Shown here: positions 55,214 to 63,543 of the stretch, piece by piece
How positions within the stretch are numbered: position 1 is the stretch's first letter
Layout of the letters: the number at the start of each line of letters is the position of its first letter
NCBI GenBank assembly: GCA_025666215.1
Contig: CP102593.1
Coordinates: forward strand, 2,245,001-2,309,000
Source: Xanthomonas campestris pv. phormiicola
Lineage (GTDB): Bacteria; Pseudomonadota; Gammaproteobacteria; Xanthomonadales; Xanthomonadaceae
DNA length: 64,000 nucleotides
Reading direction: 5' to 3'
Made by a program: the position numbers and the translations under genes
Notes under the pieces: generated by a model
Told to the model about the DNA's origin: nothing
The model's input: only the letters and a program-made list of their open reading frames with translations
Database searches by the model: none

Positions 55214-55849
55214 ATGCCGTCCGTCACCCCCGTCAACCTGATCCTGATCGTCCTCACCGTGCTGGTGTCGTGGGCGGCGTTCAACAACCGCAAGCTGCTC
55301 GACCGATTGATCCTGTGGCCGCCGGCAATCGACCGGCACAAGCAGTACGACCGGCTGGTGACGCACGGCTTCATCCACGCCGATTTCCCGCATCTGCTGT
55401 TCAACATGATCACGCTGTACTTCTTCGGCGGTCCGATCGAACGGTTGATGGAGCGGCTGACCGGCAGCCTGCTGACCTATCCGCTGTTCTACCTGGCGGC
55501 GCTGGTGGTGGCGATCCTGCCCAGCTACCTGAAGAACCAGAAGAACCCGAACTACTTCAGCCTGGGCGCGTCCGGCGCGGTTTCGGCGGTGCTGTTCGCC
55601 TACATCCTGCTGGCGCCGTGGACCGGGATCTACTTCTTCTTCATCCCGATCCCGATCCCGGCGATCCTCTACGCGCTGTTCTACGTGGGCTACAGCATCT
55701 GGATGGACCGCCGTGGCGGCGACAACATCAACCACAGCGCGCACCTGGCCGGCGCCGCGTTCGGGGTGATGTTCCTGCTGATCATGGAGCCGTCGGTGCT
55801 GCAGCACTTCCTGGGCGAGCTGGCGCAGCCGCGCTTCGGCCGCGACTAG
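55214..55849 (+). CDS. Rhomboid-family intramembrane serine protease
   Basis: The 211-residue protein has six hydrophobic segments. The catalytic pair is Ser120 in SLGASGAVSAVLFAY and His177 in NINHSAHLAGAAFG, with the conserved HADFPHLLFNMITLYFFG in the L1-loop region. Rhomboids cut membrane helices within the bilayer; bacterial substrates are mostly unknown. It lies 9 bp after the transporter gene and is probably in the same transcript. Confidence 0.9.
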   Translation: MPSVTPVNLILIVLTVLVSWAAFNNRKLLDRLILWPPAIDRHKQYDRLVTHGFIHADFPHLLFNMITLYFFGGPIERLMERLTGSLLTYPLFYLAALVVAILPSYLKNQKNPNYFSLGASGAVSAVLFAYILLAPWTGIYFFFIPIPIPAILYALFYVGYSIWMDRRGGDNINHSAHLAGAAFGVMFLLIMEPSVLQHFLGELAQPRFGRD

Positions 55850-55980
55850 CGGCTGCGCGCGGCGACCGGCGAGCGTGGCCGGTGAGAGACGGAAAAGCGT
55901 GGGGAGGCGGCTGCCGAGGCTGCCGCGCCCGATCGCCGCCGCCCGGTGGGCGGTGCGGGACGCAGATCAGGTGCGGCCGC

Positions 55981-56184
55981 TCAGGCGGCCCGCTCCTGCC
56001 CGCGCAGTTGCACCTGCGCGCTGCCGATGCCGGCATTGTCGTAGGTCTGCTTCAGCCGGTCGTAGACCTCGCTGTTGAGCTGGTCGAATTCCCAGCCCTG
56101 GGTATGGCCGCTGACCACCAGTTGGTACAGCCCTTCCAGCAACGACGCATCGTGGTCGCCGTGGATCTGTTCGTTGTCGCTCAT
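55981..56184 (-). CDS. Small acidic protein of unknown function
   Basis: This 67-residue protein (MSDNEQIHGDHDASLLEGLY at the start, AQVQLRGQERAA at the end) is helical and without cysteines or signal peptide. The second ATG region, MSDNEQ, was chosen because the earlier codons add a basic stretch. I do not recognise it. It converges on the rhomboid gene. Confidence 0.55.
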   Translation of the reverse strand: MSDNEQIHGDHDASLLEGLYQLVVSGHTQGWEFDQLNSEVYDRLKQTYDNAGIGSAQVQLRGQERAA

Positions 56185-56472
56185 GCGCATCGCCCCTGTT
56201 CGATTACACCGTGATGGATTTCGCAAGTCCCATGCCAGATTTCCACGGTGGTACGCGGTCGGTAGCGGCCGCGCGCGGCAGGACTTTAGGGCGTGTCGCC
56301 CATGCCCGGGCAGGCGCTCAGGCCAGTCGCGCTGCGCCGGGCCGCATCATGGTCGACCGCCCGCGGGCTCCTGGCCGGAAGTGACGCAGCGCGTCGGCTG
56401 CAGGTGACGCAGCGCGGCGCGCGGCTTCACATCGTTGCGGCGCGCGCACGACCAGACTGCGCACTCCGTCGC

Positions 56473-56772
56473 ATGAGCCAGGCCATGAGCGCAGCGTCCC
56501 TCCCCCCGATCGCACACGATCCGCAGCGGCAGCGCTTCGCGCTGCAGCTGGACGGCCACGAGGCCGAGTTGGACTACCTGCTGCAGGACGGGCGCCTGGT
56601 CATCACCCATACCGGAGTGCCGACCGCGATCGGCGGCCGCGGCCTGGCCGCGCGGCTGGTGAGCGCGGCGCTGGAGCATGCGCGGGCGCAGGGATTGAAG
56701 GTGGTGCCGGCCTGTTCGTATGCGGCGGTGTTCGTGCAGCGCCATCCCGAATACGCCGACCTGCTCGGTTGA
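56473..56772 (+). CDS. YjdJ-like GNAT N-acetyltransferase
   Basis: This 99-residue protein is a one-domain GNAT relative of the YjdJ group. It has a beta-hairpin FALQLDGHEAELDYLLQDGR, HTGVPTAIGGRGLAARLVSA with the acetyl-CoA binding loop and helix, and the end VVPACSYAAVFVQRHPEYADLL. Members are thought to bind acetyl-CoA through the GGRGLA loop; targets are unknown. An ATG four codons in (56485) is an alternative start. Confidence 0.85.
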   Translation: MSQAMSAASLPPIAHDPQRQRFALQLDGHEAELDYLLQDGRLVITHTGVPTAIGGRGLAARLVSAALEHARAQGLKVVPACSYAAVFVQRHPEYADLLG

Positions 56773-56816
56773 GTGCGCACGACGCAGCGACGGCGCGATA
56801 ATTGCGCATCACACAG

Positions 56817-57698
56817 ATGCAGGACACAGGGGCAGTGGACGTGAGCGACAGGGTACAGGCGGGGCAGGACATTCCATGGCGCTGGACGGCGCTGGCGTTG
56901 GCGGCGACCTTGGCCGTGGCCGGGTGCAAGCGCGACGCCGCCGCGCCGGTCGCCGCGCCGGCGCCGGTTGCGGCGCCCGCCGCCGCGGCAGCGCCGGCGG
57001 CGCCCGCGCCGGTGGAACTGAAGGATGTGATCGAACACAGCCCCAGCTACGTGGTCGGCATCACCTTTCCGCCTGCGCTCAACCGCTATCCGGGGCTGGC
57101 CGAGGCGGTCGGCCGCTACGCGCAGGCGGCGCGCGGCGAATTGATGGAAGCGGTCGGCGGGCTCGGCAACGACCGTCCCAGCGCGCCTTACGAGTTGTCG
57201 CTGCAGTTCGAGATGCTGCTGGAACGGCCGGACCTGGTCGCGGTGGCCGCCGACGGCAGCCGCTATACCGGCGGCGCCCACGGCGAGCCGCTGGTGGCGC
57301 GCTTCGTATGGTTGCCGCAGCAGCAACGCATGCTCAGCGCCGAAGCGCTGATCCCCGATCCCAAGGGCTGGGCGCAGGTGGCCGGCTATGTCGCCACGCA
57401 GCTGCGCCAGGCGGTGCAGCAGCGCGTGGATGCCGAGCAGCTGCCGCCGGAGGACCACGACGAACAGGTCCGCAGCGCCGACAAGATGATCGCCGAAGGA
57501 ACCGGGCCGCAGGCGGAGAACTTCAGCCAGTTCCAGCCGCTGGTCGATGCCAACGGCAAGATCGTCGCGTTGCGCTTCGTGTTCCCGCCGTATCAGGTGG
57601 GGCCGTATTCGGATGGCACGCAGTCGGTGGACGTCCCGGCCAGCGTGCTGCGCGGCCTGGTGGCGCCGGAATACGCGGCGCTGTTCGCCGCCGCCTAG
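56817..57698 (+). CDS. DUF3298/PdaC-type domain lipoprotein
   Basis: The 293-residue protein has a lipoprotein signal (TLAVAGC) near residue 37, then an Ala/Pro-rich linker, a DUF4163-like part (ELSLQFEMLLERPDLVAVA, YTGGAHGEPLVARFVW) and a DUF3298 part (FQPLVDANGKIVALRFVFPP and YQVGPYSDGTQSVDVPASV). The same pair of domains occurs in PdaC and RsiV. The long segment before the signal is odd; a GTG at 56841 would give a normal n-region. Function unknown beyond an envelope location. Confidence 0.8.
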   Translation: MQDTGAVDVSDRVQAGQDIPWRWTALALAATLAVAGCKRDAAAPVAAPAPVAAPAAAAAPAAPAPVELKDVIEHSPSYVVGITFPPALNRYPGLAEAVGRYAQAARGELMEAVGGLGNDRPSAPYELSLQFEMLLERPDLVAVAADGSRYTGGAHGEPLVARFVWLPQQQRMLSAEALIPDPKGWAQVAGYVATQLRQAVQQRVDAEQLPPEDHDEQVRSADKMIAEGTGPQAENFSQFQPLVDANGKIVALRFVFPPYQVGPYSDGTQSVDVPASVLRGLVAPEYAALFAAA

Positions 57699-57908
57699 GG
57701 CGTGCGGGGATGGCGAGGCCGCAGGTCGCGCCGGTGGCGGGCGGCCCATGCTCCGCATTCGATCGCGTGGCGCCGTCGCTGCTGTGCGCTGTCGCGAAGA
57801 TGTACGTCAGGCAAAGCCGTGCATCGCATCGAGCGATGCGAAGCAAAGACATAACGCGACAGTCGGTAGCATTGGCAGCCAGTCCCCCGACTTGCGATTC
57901 CACCATCC

Positions 57909-58406
57909 ATGGGAAGTTTTGATCAAACTGAGCGGCGCGTCGCTTTTACCTGCGAGCGCTATCCCGTCTTCCCGCGCGAACCTGCCGTTCTGGTCAGGCT
58001 CGTCAAGCACCTGTACAAGCGCGTCCATGCCAATGCCTGCGTGCTGCTCAAGGCCTACGGCATCAGTCCGCCGGAGTACGAGATCCTGATGATGCTGTAC
58101 GGCACGCCCGGGCAGTGCATCACCCCGACCGAAGTGGCCGAGGCGGCAGGCGAGAAGCCGGCCAACATCACCCGCCTCACCGACAACCTGTGCGACAAGG
58201 GCCTGATCCTGCGCTCGGCCAGCCCCGACGACCGGCGCAAGATCACCATGACCCTGCAGCCGGCGGGAATCGCGCTGATCGAAGCCATGTTGCCGGCGGT
58301 GTGCCGTTTTCTGGACGAAGAAACCGCCGGCCTCAACGAGGCCGAGCAGGCGCAGCTGGAGACCCTGCTCAAGAAGATGCTCGCCGGCATCGACAGCGCC
58401 GGCTGA
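57909..58406 (+). CDS. MarR-family transcriptional regulator
   Basis: The 165-residue protein shows the MarR winged helix: KAYGISPPEYEILMMLYGTPG, EVAEAAGEKPANITRLTDNLCDKGLIL and the wing SPDDRRKITMTLQPAG. It equals the regulator at 2399-2896 in length and layout. There is no transporter gene beside it. It starts 210 bp after the DUF3298 gene, so its target cannot be guessed. Confidence 0.88.
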   Translation: MGSFDQTERRVAFTCERYPVFPREPAVLVRLVKHLYKRVHANACVLLKAYGISPPEYEILMMLYGTPGQCITPTEVAEAAGEKPANITRLTDNLCDKGLILRSASPDDRRKITMTLQPAGIALIEAMLPAVCRFLDEETAGLNEAEQAQLETLLKKMLAGIDSAG

Positions 58407-58457
58407 GGCCAGCGCGGCGGCACGCGCCGCTCGCGCGCTGCGGTTAGCCGCGCCAGC

Positions 58458-58490
58458 GGAAAAACGCCGCCCGGGATGCGGGCGGCGTTC
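58458..58490 (-). terminator. Rho-independent terminator of the M3 peptidase gene
   Basis: The 10-bp stem ACGCCGCCCG/CGGGCGGCGT with a five-base loop is followed on the minus strand by TTTTT. It lies 21 bp after the dcp stop. On the plus strand it has only TTC, so it serves the marR gene less well. Confidence 0.8.
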
Positions 58491-58510
58491 GCTGATCGCG
58501 ATGCTGCCGA

Positions 58511-60712
58511 TCAGTCCTTGCCGGCCGGCGTCTGCGGCAAGGCGCCGTCGCCGCCAGCCGGGGTCAGGCCGCGCTTTTCCAGCAACGGCTCGATCTTCGG
58601 CGCATGCCCGGCGAAGTCCTGGAACAGCTGCATCGCATCGACGCTGCCGCCGCGCGAGAGCAGGGTCTGGCGGAAACGGTCGCCGTTGGCGCGGCTGAGC
58701 CCGCCATGCTGCTTGAACCACTGCTGGGTGTTGGCGTCTAGCACCTCGGACCAGATGTAGGCGTAGTAGCCGGCCGCGTAGCCGCCCATGATGTGGCTGA
58801 AGTAGGGCGTGCGGTAGCGCGGCGGCACCGGCGCATAGGCGATGCCGTCGGCGGCCAGCGCCTTGGCTTCGAAGTCCATCACGCCCGCAGCCGGCGGCAC
58901 CTGGCCGGCGCCGAGCTGGTGCCAGCGCTGGTCGAGCATCGCCGCGCCCAGGTACTCGGTGGTGGCGAAGCCCTGGTTGAACTTGGCCGCGGCCACGACC
59001 TTGTCCAGCAAGGCCTGCGGCATCGGCGCACCGGTCTGGTAGTGCTTGGCGTAGTGCTTGAGGATGGCCGGATCGTCCGCCCACATCTCGTTGACCTGCG
59101 AGGGGAACTCGACGAAGTCGCGCGGCACGCTGGTGCCGGAGAAGTACGGATACTGCACGTTGGAGAACATGCCGTGCAGCGCATGGCCGAACTCGTGGAA
59201 CGCGGTGGTGACCTCGTCCCAGGTCAGCAGGGTCGGCTGGCCGGCCGGCGGCTTGGGAATGTTGAGGTGGTTGGCGACCACCGGCTTGTAGCCGGTCAGC
59301 GCCGACTGCGACACGTAGGAATTCATCCACGCGCCGCCGCGCTTGGATTCGCGCGCATACATGTCGGCGATGAAGATCGCCAGCTGCTGGCCGTCGGCGT
59401 CGAACACGTCGTAGACCAGCAGGTCGTCGCGGTAGGTCGGCAGGTCGGTGCGTTGCTTGAAGGTCAACCCGTATTCCTGGTTGGCGGCATAGAACACGCC
59501 GTTTTCCAGCACGTTCTTCAGTTCCAGGTAGGGCTTGAGCTGGGCCTCGTCGAAGTCGTACCTGGCCTGGCGCACCTTCTCGCTGTAGTAGGCCCAGTCC
59601 CAGGCCTGGAGCTTGAAGCTCGGCTTGCCGGCCGCCTTCTGTTCCTTGTCGATCATCGCCTGCAGGTCGGCGGCCTCGCGCCTGGCGTTGGCCACCGCCG
59701 CCGGGGCCAGCTTGCCGAGCATCGCGTTGACCGCTTCGGGGGTCTTGGCGGTCTGGTCTTCCAGCGAGTAGGCGGCGTGGTTCGGATAGCCCAGCAGCTT
59801 GGCGCGTTCGGCGCGCAGGCTCATGATCCGCGACACCAGCGCGGTGTTGTCGTACTGGCCGCCGTGGCTGCCGCGCGACACCGAGGCTTGGTAGATCTTC
59901 TGCCGCAGCGCGCGGTCCTTGAGCTGGGTCAGCGGCGGCTGGCCGGTGGTGTTGAGCAGCGCGATCACGTACTTGCCGTCGAGCTTGCGTGCCTTGGCGG
60001 CTTCCGCCGCCGAGGCGATCTGTTCGTCGGACAGGCCGTCGAGCTGCTTGACGTCGTCCACCACCACCGCGGCGGCATTCACTTCGGCCAGCACGTTCTG
60101 GCTGAACCGGGTGCCGAGCTTGGCCAACTCGGCGTTCATCGCCTTGAGCCTGGTCTTGTCGGCATCGCCGAGCTTGGCGCCGTCGCGCACGAAATCGCTG
60201 TAGTACTTCTCGACCAGGCGCAGGCCCTGCGCGTCCAGGCCGAGCTGGTCGCGGGCGTCATACAGCGCCTGGATGCGGGCGAACAGCTTGGGGTTGAGCG
60301 AGATGGTGTCGCGGTGCGCGGCGAACCTGCCCGAATACTCGGCCTGCAGCTGCTTGCGCGCATCGTTGGTGTCGGCGCCGACCAGGTTGAAGAACACCGT
60401 GGTGGCGCGATCCAGCACCTGGCCGCTCTTCTCCATCGCCACGATGGTGTTGTCGAAGCTCGGCTTGGCCTTCTGCTCGGCGATCGCCTGCACTTCCTTC
60501 AGCTGCTGCGCCATGCCGGCGTCGAAGGCCGGGGCGAAGTCGCTGTCCTTGATCCGGTCGAACTGCGGGTAGTGCAGCGGCAGCGGACTTTCGGCGAAGA
60601 ACGGATTGGCCTGCGTGGCCGCTTGCGCGGTGGCGGGCGTGGCGGCGTTGGCATAGGCAGGCATGGCGAGTCCGAGCGTGGCGGCGAGCGCGAGGGCGAG
60701 GCGGGTGGTCAT
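58511..60712 (-). CDS. dcp: Peptidyl-dipeptidase Dcp (M3 family)
   Basis: Dcp removes dipeptides from the C terminus of oligopeptides. The 733-residue protein has a signal peptide (1-23, MPAYANA), the N-terminal helical region of the M3 family, and the active site HEFGH starting at residue 506 (TTAFHEFGHALHGMFSN), followed by the third zinc ligand region DFVEFPSQVNEMWA and the C-terminal YRTPYFSHIMGGYAAGYYAY. A periplasmic location follows from the signal peptide. An ATG start was chosen over a TTG one codon earlier. Confidence 0.94.
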   Translation of the reverse strand: MTTRLALALAATLGLAMPAYANAATPATAQAATQANPFFAESPLPLHYPQFDRIKDSDFAPAFDAGMAQQLKEVQAIAEQKAKPSFDNTIVAMEKSGQVLDRATTVFFNLVGADTNDARKQLQAEYSGRFAAHRDTISLNPKLFARIQALYDARDQLGLDAQGLRLVEKYYSDFVRDGAKLGDADKTRLKAMNAELAKLGTRFSQNVLAEVNAAAVVVDDVKQLDGLSDEQIASAAEAAKARKLDGKYVIALLNTTGQPPLTQLKDRALRQKIYQASVSRGSHGGQYDNTALVSRIMSLRAERAKLLGYPNHAAYSLEDQTAKTPEAVNAMLGKLAPAAVANARREAADLQAMIDKEQKAAGKPSFKLQAWDWAYYSEKVRQARYDFDEAQLKPYLELKNVLENGVFYAANQEYGLTFKQRTDLPTYRDDLLVYDVFDADGQQLAIFIADMYARESKRGGAWMNSYVSQSALTGYKPVVANHLNIPKPPAGQPTLLTWDEVTTAFHEFGHALHGMFSNVQYPYFSGTSVPRDFVEFPSQVNEMWADDPAILKHYAKHYQTGAPMPQALLDKVVAAAKFNQGFATTEYLGAAMLDQRWHQLGAGQVPPAAGVMDFEAKALAADGIAYAPVPPRYRTPYFSHIMGGYAAGYYAYIWSEVLDANTQQWFKQHGGLSRANGDRFRQTLLSRGGSVDAMQLFQDFAGHAPKIEPLLEKRGLTPAGGDGALPQTPAGKD

Positions 60713-60921
60713 CAAGCAGTATCCAGCGATGAAGTCGGACCGTGCAGGCTACCCCAGCGCGGCGCATGCGGCCCGTGACTAAAGCCATGGGCGCGCGCGG
60801 CATGCGCGGTGCATGCTGCGACCGTGCTTGCCTTCGCTGCCGCGGCGGCGTCCTATAGCGCCTGACCGATGCAGACCACGGCCATTGCTTGAAGACGGCC
60901 GACGGCCGCAGGGGGTAACCG

Positions 60922-62964
60922 ATGAAAGCGATCTTCGGCTTGTGCGTGGCCGCATGCGCGGCATGGGCGGCGCCGGCATGGTCGGCGCAGACGCTGCGCT
61001 ACGTGGCGCTGGTGGACGGCGGCAGGCAGGCCGGGCAGCAAAGCGTCAGCCTCGGCGACGACGGCATCACCCGGGTGGACTTCGTGTTCAAGGACAACGG
61101 CCGCGGCCCGGAACTGAAGGAGCAGTACACGCTGGCCGCCGACGGCACCTTCAAGACCTACCAGGTACAGGGCACCTCCACCTTCGGCGCGCCGGTGGAC
61201 GAGCGCTTCAGCCGCGATGGCGAGCGCGCGCAGTGGAAGACCACCTCCGACCAGGGCGAGCGGCGCGTGGCCGGCAGCGCACAGTACTGGCCGATCGGCG
61301 GCACCCCGGCGGCGACGTCGGCGGCGGTGACCGCGCTGAGCCGCCGCGCCGACGGCAGGCTGCCGCTGATTCCCAGCGGCACGCTGACCCTGCGCAAGCT
61401 GCTGCAGACGCAGGTCGGCAGCGGCAACAGCGTGCGCAAGGTGCAACTGGTGGCCCTGACCGGCGTCGGCTTCACGCCCACCTTCGCCTGGCTCACCACC
61501 GACACCGCGCCGCGCCTGTTCGCGTTCATCGCGCCGGGTTGGATGCAGCTGATCGAGACCGGCTACGAGAAGGATGCCGATGCGCTGGAAGCGGCGCAGA
61601 AGCAGGCCGAAGCCACCGCCCTGGTCGATCTGCAGCGGCGTCTGGCGCATCCCTTGCCCGGCACCACGCTGATCCGCAACGCGCGGGTGTTCGACAGCGA
61701 GCACGCCACGCTCGGCGCCGCCTCCGACGTGCTGCTGCGCGACGGCAAGATCGTCTCGGTGGTCGCCAGCGGCAGCGCGCCGGCGCAGGCGCAGCAGGTG
61801 GTCGATGCGCAGGGGCGGGTGCTGCTGCCCGGCCTGTTCGACATGCATGGGCATGTCGGCCGCTGGGACGGCGGCCTGCACCTGGCCGCCGGCGTCACCA
61901 CCGTGCGCGACATGGGCAACGACAACGCCACGCTGCAGCAGGTGATGCAGGAAGAGCGCGATGGCCAGTTGCTGATGCCGAGCCTGGTCGCCTGCGGGTT
62001 CCTGGAGGGCGAGAGCCCGATGTCGGCGCGCAACGGCTTCGTGGTCAGCACCCAGGCGCAGGCCAACGACGCCGTCGACTGGTATGCGGCGCACGGCTAC
62101 GTCGGCATCAAGATCTACAACTCGTTCCCGCAGGCGCTGGTGCGCGACACCGCCGCCTACGCGCACGCCAAGGGCCTGCGTGTCAGCGGCCACATTCCGG
62201 TGCACATGCTCGCGCACGAGGCGGTGGAGCAGGGCTACGACGAGATCCAGCACATCAACCAGGTGCTGCTGAACTTCTACGCCACCCACGACACCGATAC
62301 GCGCACCCTGGAGCGTTTCTACCTGCCGGCCAAGCGCACCGCCGACCTGGATTTCGACTCGGCGCCGGTGCAGGCCTTCGTGCAGGATCTGGCCAGGCGG
62401 CAGATCGCGATCGATTCGACCTTGACCACCTTCGATTTCATCCGCCAGCGCCCGGGCGAGCTGTCGCAGGCCTATGCCGCGGTCGCCGAGCATCTGCCGC
62501 CGGACGTGCAGCGCGGGCTGCGCAGCGCCGAGTTCGACATTCCCGACGACGCCACCGCGGCGCTGTACGAGCGTTCCTACGAGAAGATGGTGGCCTTCGT
62601 CGGGCGCCTGTACCGCGCCGGCGTGCCGCTGCTGGCCGGCACCGACGCCATCCCCGGCTTCACCCTGCAGCGCGAGATCGAACTGTACGTGCAGGCCGGG
62701 CTGACCCCGGCGCAGGCGCTGCAGGTGGCGACCTGGAACGGCGCCAAGTACTCGCGCACGCTGGACAGCCGCGGCTCGATCGCGCCGGGCAAGCGCGCCG
62801 ACCTGATCCTGGTCGATGGCGACCCGACCCGCACTATCGGCGACCTGCGCAAGGTCGCGCTGGTGGTCAAGCAGGGCACCGCGTACTACCCGAGCGAGGT
62901 CTACGCCGAACTGGGCATCGCACCGTTCGCCGCGCCCGCGCGCATCGCCAGCATGGAGCAATGA
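60922..62964 (+). CDS. Exported amidohydrolase-family protein
   Basis: The 680-residue protein has a signal peptide (about 1-22, AAPAWSA). An N-terminal beta-rich region (about 25-240) precedes the amidohydrolase domain (about 245-675), with RNARVFDSEHATLG, the metal motif LFDMHGHVGRW, VTTVRDMGND, the later His in RVSGHIPVHMLAHEAVEQGY and EIQHINQVLLN, and the Asp in LLAGTDAIPGF. Enzymes of this class are often dipeptidases or lactonases. The N-terminal region is not part of the usual amidohydrolase. The next gene overlaps by 4 bp. Confidence 0.85.
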   Translation: MKAIFGLCVAACAAWAAPAWSAQTLRYVALVDGGRQAGQQSVSLGDDGITRVDFVFKDNGRGPELKEQYTLAADGTFKTYQVQGTSTFGAPVDERFSRDGERAQWKTTSDQGERRVAGSAQYWPIGGTPAATSAAVTALSRRADGRLPLIPSGTLTLRKLLQTQVGSGNSVRKVQLVALTGVGFTPTFAWLTTDTAPRLFAFIAPGWMQLIETGYEKDADALEAAQKQAEATALVDLQRRLAHPLPGTTLIRNARVFDSEHATLGAASDVLLRDGKIVSVVASGSAPAQAQQVVDAQGRVLLPGLFDMHGHVGRWDGGLHLAAGVTTVRDMGNDNATLQQVMQEERDGQLLMPSLVACGFLEGESPMSARNGFVVSTQAQANDAVDWYAAHGYVGIKIYNSFPQALVRDTAAYAHAKGLRVSGHIPVHMLAHEAVEQGYDEIQHINQVLLNFYATHDTDTRTLERFYLPAKRTADLDFDSAPVQAFVQDLARRQIAIDSTLTTFDFIRQRPGELSQAYAAVAEHLPPDVQRGLRSAEFDIPDDATAALYERSYEKMVAFVGRLYRAGVPLLAGTDAIPGFTLQREIELYVQAGLTPAQALQVATWNGAKYSRTLDSRGSIAPGKRADLILVDGDPTRTIGDLRKVALVVKQGTAYYPSEVYAELGIAPFAAPARIASMEQ

Positions 62965-63455
62965 TGGACACGCCGACCACCGCCTATGCCTTCACCGCCA
63001 CCGACCTGGAGGGCCACGCGCAGCCGCTCGCCGACTACACCGGCAAGGTGCTGCTGATCGTCAATGTCGCCTCCAAGTGCGGCTTCACCCCGCAGTACGC
63101 CGGGCTGCAGGCGCTATGGCGGCAATACCGCGAACGCGGGCTGGTGGTGCTCGGGTTTCCCTGCGACCAGTTCGGCCACCAGGAGCCCGGCAGCGCGGAC
63201 GAGATCAAGCGCTTTTGCACGCTGACGTACCAGGTCGATTTCCCGATGTTCGCCAAGGTGCAGGTCAACGGCGAGGCCGCGCATCCGCTGTGGCAGTGGC
63301 TCAAGCAGCAGAAATCGGGAGTGCTCGGCATCGCCGCGATCAAGTGGAATTTCAGCAAGTTCCTGGTCGGCCGCGACGGCCGGGTGCTGGCGCGCTATGC
63401 GCCGACCGACAAGCCGGAAGCGCTGGCGGCGGAGATCGAGCGCGCGCTGGGCTGA
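62961..63455 (+). CDS. Glutathione peroxidase
   Basis: The 164-residue protein reduces peroxides with glutathione or thioredoxin. It has the catalytic motif VNVASKCGFTPQYAGLQALW with peroxidatic Cys40, GFPCDQFGHQEPGSADEI and the Trp motif IKWNFSKFLVGRDG. It uses Cys rather than selenocysteine, as usual in bacteria. The start codon overlaps the amidohydrolase stop (ATGA), so the two are coupled. No signal peptide is present, so it is cytoplasmic. Confidence 0.94.
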   Translation: MMDTPTTAYAFTATDLEGHAQPLADYTGKVLLIVNVASKCGFTPQYAGLQALWRQYRERGLVVLGFPCDQFGHQEPGSADEIKRFCTLTYQVDFPMFAKVQVNGEAAHPLWQWLKQQKSGVLGIAAIKWNFSKFLVGRDGRVLARYAPTDKPEALAAEIERALG

Positions 63456-63543
63456 GCAGGATTGATGCGCGATGCGATCAGCTTTTTTGTGGGAGGGGCC
63501 GCTTGCGGATCTGCCTACAGTAGGCCGTTTCCGCGCTGGCCCG

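Noticed and set aside
63475..63540. GTGGGAGGGGCCGCTT before fpr as another REP copy
   Set aside because: Only the first bases match the REP-like family and no paired tail is present.
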